Assembly: GCA_018398765.1 (NCBI GenBank)
Contig: JAHBMJ010003983.1
Span: 1 to 40,311 of the forward strand
Length of the DNA stretch: 40,311 nt
Reading direction: 5' to 3'
Source of the DNA: Chromera velia
Lineage: Eukaryota; Sar; Chromeraceae
The notes beneath the pieces were generated by a model, which saw nothing but the letters and a program-made list of their open reading frames with translations, made no database searches and was not told where the DNA came from. Below, one piece after another: positions 34,893 to 40,311 of the stretch; the first letter of the stretch is position 1; the number at the start of each line of letters is the position of its first letter. Made by a program: the position numbers and the translations under genes.

Positions 34893-37800
34893 ACGCACTG
34901 TATGGTTTTCAGACAGGCAGACATACATACATACATACAGACAGACAGACAGACAGACAGACAGACTGTATGGTTTCTTTCCCTCCTTTTCTTCATGACA
35001 GACTGACAGACAGACACACAAACAGACAGACAGACAGACAAACAGACTATATATTTCTTCTGCTCCCGAGAGAAAAAACAAAAGACGAAAGACGGACAGA
35101 CAGACCGACAGACACACATGCACAAACAAGAGAGGCAACGTTACACACCCCTCCCGACCTGTCTCTGAGCATACTCGTCACTGGTCAGAACTACAGAGCC
35201 CCTAAGACGGATCTTCTCGTGGCTGTACTGGACAGATCGTTCCATTTGGGAGATCAACACAGAAAAAGGGGGGTCTGTCGTTCTGATGCTCCGCAACTCC
35301 CGAGCTTCATATGCCTCCTCTTCGTCCTCCTCCTCATTGTCCATCTCCTTCAGCATCCGTCTCGTTGCTGTCGAGTTCACTCGGATCTCTGCCTGTGCCC
35401 TGCCTGTCTTCCACACAGAAACCGAAGAGGTCGACCCAAGTTCATACACGGGAGAGGAGACTGTAGCGATGATGCGAACAGCCCAACCATCCTGAAATGC
35501 CCCCCCCCTGATGGTCACTCGGTTAGAAGTCGACGCACATATCCAGTAATTTGCCCCCAACGCGCCGGTCCAGTCCACAGACCCGTCAGTGAGCAGCACA
35601 CAGTCAGGAGGTATCCCCTGATCAACCGAGGAGAAATTGGCAAACGTCGAGTCCAGAAGGTCACACGCAGTCGAGGGTGTGGATTCATCGAGAGTCACCA
35701 AAGGTTCGCATGCCCAGGTGAAGTTGTCCAGCACCCGATCAGGAAAGTCTGGGTCCGACGACTGCCTGGCGTCGAGAGAGACGTCCAGGGAAGCGGCGGT
35801 AAGGACTTTGAAGGGATCTGTGATGCGCACAATTGGAGCAGTGCTCAGGGGGAGGAAGTCAACGTAAGCCGAGGCTGTGTAATCCGCAGTGCTACCACCT
35901 GCTGCATTGAGGATTAGTCGGTACTTTGCATTCAGATGGAAAGCCGCTGCAGGAACGGATAGGGTTGTCGACTGGGCTCCTGAGGGAGTCTGGTCCAACG
36001 CTGGGTCGGGGCTGCTGAGGGCGTAGACGGTTATGTCAGAGGAATTCGGGTAGAAGAATTGGTATATTTCCCAGGAGAAGCTCATTTCTTCCTCATAACA
36101 TCCAGAGTGGAGAAAGCGGCCCCGGAAAGTTTGGGCCTCGCTTCTCAACCCGGTGTGCAAATCCGCCATGACTATGAACAGCTGCGGACGGTTTCCACTC
36201 GCTCTGCTGATCACAACTTCTTCGGAAGCAGACAACTCCCAGAAGGATGTGACTGTTGCTGTGATCCTCAGTTCCAAGAGATCACTTGGAAGCGAAGCAC
36301 TTGCAACAGACAGATAAGTCAGGTCGGTTCCATTCACCTCAAACAGGAGGGCGTTGACGACGGAGGTGTCGGAACAGTTCGTCGTCAGGTCAGTCACAGA
36401 GGGGTTAGAGAAGCTCACGCTACTACAGGAGATACCCGTGACCTCCCAGCCATAACGGGCACGTCCTGAAGAGAATTTATTTATAGACAGATGAAGGAGA
36501 GCTATGAAAAGCCATTTTGGAAAAGTGTGTGTAACAGCGAGATGCTAAAAACAATTCTTGAGGGAAGGCATCAATACCTATGATCGTTTCAAATTCATGA
36601 GCCTCTCTGCACAGATAAAGAATGAGTCTACTTCGTTCGGATTTCCTCTCACTGCCCTCCTTCCCTTCCCTTTGCTTCCCTTTCTTCTTCCGATCCTGTC
36701 CTTCCCCCAGCGTTTCTGCCCCACTACATTCTGCAAGCTCCTGTATTTACACGCACACACACGCACAAGTGCATGAACACGCCCGCACGCACGCACGCAC
36801 GTACCTCCGAGGGGACTGCTGGCGGACATGTCCAGGAAGACGTCTGTGCAGTCGTCGAGGTCTCCCTTTGTCCCCCTGACTACCAGTGTGGGGCTCTGCA
36901 CGTCGCCCGGCCTCTCGATGTACACGCCCCCTGCTGCAGACGCCGAGTACGTCCCGTTGCGGTGCGCATACACTGTCAGCGGACGGACGAAGAACTGAGT
37001 GCCCACGTACGCTGTGTGCCAGAACCCCTGCAGGAATGCAATGATGCAATGGAGCCGCTCTTTTGGGTCAGTCGCACAATGCCCTGCAGGCAGACTTCAC
37101 GGGGACATGGAGGGTCCAACACGGGAGATCGAATTTACTTGTATGAAAAATTATCCTTCCTTGCCAAATCAGAACAGGTATTAGTCCAAATGTTGGTTTA
37201 GTTCTCCCACACGCTTCTTCAGTTCTCAGCACGTCCACACGCGAAGAAAGACACCCCCCCACGCCCTTCATCTATCTTTCTGCCCTGCCCGTTTGAATCC
37301 AGCCATGAATAAACCAAACCTACCAGGTGAACGGTGAAGGAGGAAAGAGAGGTCCAGCTGCACCCATCGGAGTCCGTCAAGTTCAGAGCGCTGTACGTGT
37401 CATCCGACACCACTCTGCATGCAAGGGGGGGGTCAACAAACATCAAGAAATAACTTAATGACAGCCGAAGGTCTGCGTACCGAAAGCACCTTGTGGGAGA
37501 GCACGACTCAACGGTCTCAAAAATCAGCTCGAGGCTTTTAAACATTTTCAAGCATCCAAGACGCACGCAGGCATTCACCACGCCAAAACAAAAGGCAGCA
37601 AAAGAAGCCCAGCGTACAGTTTCATGTACTCTACGCAGGAAAACTATAGATATCATCTTTCTCTCCCGACTCTAAATGTAGACAGAGTACTCCAAATTCA
37701 AATCTCGTCACATCTGCTCATTGAAAAAAAACGCAACACTGACAGAGAGCAATTGAATCCGGGCAGCTCCACTGCATCTGCATCGTGTGTGTTGAAGAAA

Positions 37801-40278
37801 CCGTCTGAGTCGCTGTCCGTCGGGACCACACCCATCAGCGTGGCCCTGTCGAAGCTGACCACCAGATCGCGCCCCGATGTGCTGAACACAGCGGAGAGGA
37901 GACGGGGGGCCACGAGAGTCTGCACTGTCGCATTGACAGGAGGAATCAGTCTTCGATAGAAAGGCTGGGGCCACAGAGGGGCCGCCTTCACAGAAGTTCC
38001 CTGTGGGTCTTCTACAGTGGCCTCGCCGAGTGTCTCCAGAAGCTGTTGGTTGAATGCGTCTGTGTTTTCGTCTTCAATCAGAGCGGAGACTGACGAGGTC
38101 TCTACCGACGGTTCTTCGTTCAGAGGCGGCCAGAGGACGAAGGGGGGGATGGAAAGACTGTCTGGGTCTGTGGTTGCGTTGGAAGGGAACGCCTCTGAAG
38201 AAGCAGTCGCGTTAGGACAGAAGCTCTGGAGCATTTGGGCGCTCTGGTTCGAGAATCCCGAGTTGTCGTCGTATCTGCATGCATAGAAGGATGTCAAACG
38301 TTAGTTGAGATAGTCAGTCAGGAAGAGAACAAAAAGAATTAATGCAACGGGACTTCTGCATGAGAAACGACGGTCCTACTTTGCTCTGCTGCATCGATCG
38401 ATGGATCGGTCAGGTACGGTGAATCCGTGCATCCTTTTCTCTTTCCCTTTCTTTCAGTTTCCTGAGTGTACTTGATTGTGTGAATTTTGGACCCTGTTGT
38501 TTTTTCTCCCAGTCACGGATTTCACACTGCCACTCAGACCTGCCCGGCACTGACCGAGTGGTCATGAAAGTGAAGCGCAGGTCGGGGTGTCCGGCTGCTG
38601 CAGAGAGGTACGCCTGCAGCTGGGACGCGACATCGTTGGAGGCAGTGCCGTACCCTGCAGCCTCGTGTCGTCCGACGGTGGCGGGACCCTCTGGGGCAGT
38701 CACGGTGTCCAGACCCGACCTGCAGATGTGCGTGCAGATTTTGTTTCGCTGTTGCAATCAATGGTAGGTGGCTGGGCAAGAGAAAGGCGGTCTATTGGGA
38801 GCTGAAAAGGAGAACGAAATCACGGACACCAGAAGGCTGTGCGCCTTTCCTCGATGCCTCGAGGCAAAAGAGCGGATACAGGGACGAGTAGTGGAGGCAC
38901 AAATAAAAAGAGAAAACGGGTTTCTGAGCGGAAGGAAGAAAGAATCGCAGAAACACGTGCAGACCTGTTGGAAGAGTAGAGGAGAGCCAGGGGGTCTGCT
39001 CCCAGATCGTCATTGATGGGTAGTGAGCAGTCGCGTGCGTCATTTCCGTTGCAGACGTCTGCAGTTACGCCGGCCCCAGCCCCCGTGGTTAGGGAGTCTG
39101 CAGAGGTGTCATAGGTCAGTTGTTGATCTACAGGGAGTCCCAGGAACCTCCCTCCGTCGATGACGAATGCGGCGACTCGAGAGCTTTTGTCCATTGCCGT
39201 CACTCCGCTGTCACCGCATGTTGTCATCGAGACGGGCCAGAGAGAAGCATAAGTCGCGTCTGAGGCTGCTGAGATCTGCAAAGTTCTCGAGCTTATGGAG
39301 GGCAGTGCGGCATCGTCTGTCGTGTCTCTGGTTCCATCTGTATCGAATCCCTTGAACAGTTGTGTCTCGAGATGGACCAGAGGGTCTGCCCATGTGCGTT
39401 GGTCCACATTTGGGTTGGTAGAGTCATACCAAGTGATGGGGTCTGAGATGGTGTTCAGGAAGACTTCTTTGCGTAACAGAGAGAAGCTACCTGAACAGAC
39501 GATCGAAAGGGAGATTTTGAGGAAGGAAGGAAGGAAGGAAGGGAGGAAGGTAGGAACGAAGGGAAGGAAGGAAGGAAGGAAGGGAGGAAGGTAGGAACGA
39601 AGGGAAGGAGGGAAGGAAGGAAGGAAGGAAGGAAGGAAGGGAGGAAGGTAGGAACGAAGGGAAGGAAGGAAGGAAGGAAGGAAGGAAGGAAGGGAGGAAG
39701 GTAGGAACGAAGGGAAGGAAGGAAGGAAGGAAGGAAGGAAGGAAGGGAGGAAGGTAGGAACGAAGGGAAGGAAGGAAGGAAGGAAGGGAGGAAGGTAGGA
39801 ACGAAGGGAAGGAAGGAAGGAAGGAAGGAAGGGAGGAAGGTAGGAACGAAGGGGAGGAAGGAAGGAAGGAAGGAAGGAAGGAAGGGAGGAAGGAAGGAAC
39901 GAAGGGAAGGAAGGAAGGAAGGAAGGAAGGAAGGAAGGCATGAAAAAAAAGGCAGACAGGAATGGGGTTCCTCAAGCTACGTGGGCTGTGAGACCCTCAG
40001 ACAGCTGTTTTTGCTTCGATCTCATCCTGAAGAAGAAAGCATGTGAGCGAACGAGAAGTAAGAGGAGAATTCCAAATGGACTCAGAGAGAGGGGGGAAAG
40101 AGCAAATTAAACAGCTCACTGTGTCCGTGCTGACACAAGCAAGAGACGAATATTTGTACAGCATTGACTGACCTTTCATTGGATCGAAACTGCAAACAGT
40201 CCCCCCCCCTGCAAAGAGAGCGTAGTCTGCCGAGCCCCCGGAGCCATGGTCGTCTGGCAGGGAGATGAGGTAATGGAC
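27279..40278 (-). CDS. REJ-domain multi-pass receptor (polycystin-1/REJ-like), 5' partial, at least 16 exons
   Basis: Minus-strand exons, all closing in phase: 40278-40173, 39490-38965, 38719-38540, 38274-37744, 37414-37324, 37027-36805, 36465-35159, 34815-34502, 34260-34149, 33841-33293, 32930-32482, 32266-29330, 29079-28893, 28463-28410, 28192-28092, 27906-27279. They encode about 2764 residues plus an unsequenced N-terminus. Order: extracellular part with many Asn-X-Ser/Thr sites; REJ domain from about residue 520 (LDVSLDARQSSDPDFPDRVL and FWYRFILTVTDT are typical); degenerate GPS-like Cys/Trp motif near 1738; membrane helices near 1818, 2006, 2041, 2462 and 2522; long Pro-rich intracellular loop; Ser/Pro-rich tail. 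No PLAT domain is seen. REJ proteins act as surface receptors in fertilisation or, with polycystins, in sensing and ion flux; the role here is inferred. Confidence 0.88.
28284..28352 (+). repeat. (GACA)n microsatellite in REJ intron
   Basis: GACA units with a few GATA/CAAA variants, inside the intron between exons 28463-28410 and 28192-28092. On the sense strand it is (TGTC)n. Confidence 0.95.
28464..28892 (-). other. REJ intron with nested microsatellites
   Basis: About 429 bases, donor GCG|GTCGGT. It holds (AC)n 28632-28706, (GA)n 28706-28720 and (CAGA)n-type repeats 28722-28832, plus an ACCA run near 28871-28890. A possible extra exon is noted separately. Confidence 0.75.
28527..28609 (-). 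CDS. Possible extra exon of the REJ gene
   Basis: An alternative reading has the upstream exon end at 28889 (GTCG|GTTGGT, phase 1) and joins to CCGACAG|GAGGTG at 28609, running to CTTCCG|GTATGG at 28527. It would insert about 28 residues (GPCCPSSVVGLSS...) between two membrane-proximal segments. It closes in phase, but so does the shorter model without it. Confidence 0.3.
29678..29707. other. Assembly gap (30 N) in REJ exon 12
   Basis: The gap is flanked by G-runs on the plus strand, meaning C-runs and proline codons on the sense strand. The frame is open on both sides for a multiple-of-three gap, but the true length is unknown. Confidence 0.98.
31380..31450 (-). other. Degenerate GPS-like motif before first membrane helix
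   Basis: CMRWTGEQWTMVG followed by DYGCLILEPGE resembles the Cys-x-x-Trp...Gly-Cys pattern of GPCR proteolysis sites, about 80 residues before the first helix (VGAAVLLGFSLVFACSFNGV). The His-Leu-Ser/Thr cleavage triplet is not seen, so autoproteolysis is doubtful. Confidence 0.5.
32442..32476 (+). repeat. (GA)n microsatellite directly at a splice donor
   Basis: On the sense strand the donor CG|GTCAGT at 32481 runs straight into (CT)n. The donor sequence itself could be part of the expanding repeat. Confidence 0.9.
32931..33292 (-). other. REJ intron, no internal feature
   Basis: 362 bases, GAG|GTGGGT to TCCACAG|GAT, phase 0. No repeat or frame of note. Confidence 0.8.
33842..34148 (-). other. 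REJ intron, no internal feature
   Basis: 307 bases, ACG|GTCAGT to CTGTGCAG|TCAGG, phase 0. T-rich on the sense strand. Nothing else seen. Confidence 0.8.
34816..35158 (-). other. REJ intron with three (CAGA)n arrays
   Basis: 343 bases, donor CAG|GTCGGG, acceptor TATGCAG. CAGA/CATA tetranucleotide arrays are at about 34861-34893, 34921-34970 and 35001-35046, separated by a repeated CTGTATGGTTT-like block, which suggests the array was duplicated. Confidence 0.85.
36466..36804 (-). other. REJ intron, no internal gene
   Basis: 339 bases, phase 1, GAG|GTACGT to CTTCAG|GACG. A GT/GC-rich (GTGCGTGC) run follows the donor on the sense strand. Confidence 0.8.
37415..37743 (-). other. REJ intron, acceptor contains TGCATGCA
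   Basis: 329 bases, phase 2, CT|GTCAGT to TTGCATGCAG|A. The palindrome TGCATGCA forms the acceptor at 37416-37423. Confidence 0.75.
39491..40172 (-). other. REJ intron containing a minisatellite
   Basis: 682 bases, phase 1, AAAG|GTCAGT to TGTTCAG|GTAGC. The joined protein reads CSFDPMK-G-SFSLLRKEVF. More than half of the intron is a variable-length GGAA-based tandem repeat. Confidence 0.8.
39518..39938 (+). repeat. Minisatellite: (GGAA)n GGGAGGAAGGTAGGAACGAAG, about 8 units
   Basis: A constant block containing GGGAGGAAGGTAGGAACGAA recurs at about 39540, 39580, 39638, 39692, 39744, 39786 and 39830, with a variant near 39885. Between the blocks the number of GGAA units varies, so the period ranges from roughly 41 to 58 bases. 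It sits wholly inside an intron. Confidence 0.92.
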
Positions 40279-40311
40279 CTGCATGAATGCACAAGGACAG
40301 GGGGGGGGGGG

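Larger units (their letters stand above)
34149..37027 (-). other. Core REJ-domain region of the receptor
   Basis: Four exons (37027-36805, 36465-35159, 34815-34502, 34260-34149) encode the densest REJ-like sequence. It starts at PTLVVRGTKGDLDDC and RYGWEVTGISCSS, passes the Ser/Asp-rich LDARQSSDPDF...FTWAC segment, and ends in FILTVTDTVLDHTAWSAMEI. The following exon (33841-33293) opens with SGTALRTNFQFSCQGWTADD, which continues the same family pattern (Gly-x-Ala-Leu, Cys-x-Gly-Trp). These patterns, with paired Cys and Trp, are known from Receptor for Egg Jelly and polycystin-1 ectodomains. Confidence 0.85.

Noticed and set aside
38820..39941. Long frame rich in FLPS repeats on the minus strand
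   Set aside because: The repeat part is the translated GGAA minisatellite inside an intron; only the downstream part (39490-38965) is a real exon.
39997..40060. Separate exon DEIEAKTAV after the first REJ exon
   Set aside because: Its phase does not fit the donor at 40173 (it gives a stop), whereas the exon at 39490 fits exactly.

Overview
The window is nuclear DNA of a unicellular eukaryote. Coding sequence is interrupted by GT-AG introns, intergenic DNA is full of microsatellites, the encoded proteins carry long low-complexity inserts, and there is a 30-base assembly gap. The gene set fits an alveolate alga, most likely a chromerid such as Chromera velia: a cytosolic ClpB/Hsp101 disaggregase, a dynamin-like GTPase, a SHAQKYF-type Myb and a giant REJ-domain receptor. 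The organism is inferred from style and gene content, not proven. Both contig ends and the internal gap lie in poly-G/poly-C.

Layout. 71-1867 (-): ankyrin-repeat membrane protein, 3' end apparently spliced out of the window. 1868-2611: divergent promoter region with a small very GC-rich block. 2612-5891 (+): ClpB/Hsp101, two exons. 5892-6660: degenerate tandem repeat. 6661-8990: AT-rich non-coding island with AACCT repeats at its left side. 9690-12621 (-): dynamin-related GTPase, three exons, with one unexplained frame change. 12622-13624: divergent promoter region. 13625-17322 (+): Myb transcription factor, three exons and a very long disordered tail. 17323-26330: about 9 kb without a recognisable gene, rich in simple repeats. 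26331-26966: second AT-rich patch holding a complete 238-bp MITE. 27279-40278 (-): at least 16 in-phase exons of a REJ/GPS-type multi-pass receptor whose 5' end lies beyond the window.

The exon models were built by matching GT-AG sites, reading phase and protein sense across each junction, and every REJ junction closes in phase. The 21 donors and 21 acceptors found this way show a local splice style: C at donor position +3 in 12 of 21, TGCAG at 15 of 21 acceptors, and repeated AGGT on both sides of several introns. I see no operon-like or cassette-like new system. The genes look like independent housekeeping, regulatory and surface-receptor loci. The most interesting items are the REJ receptor architecture, the intron signals, the MITE and the AT-rich islands.
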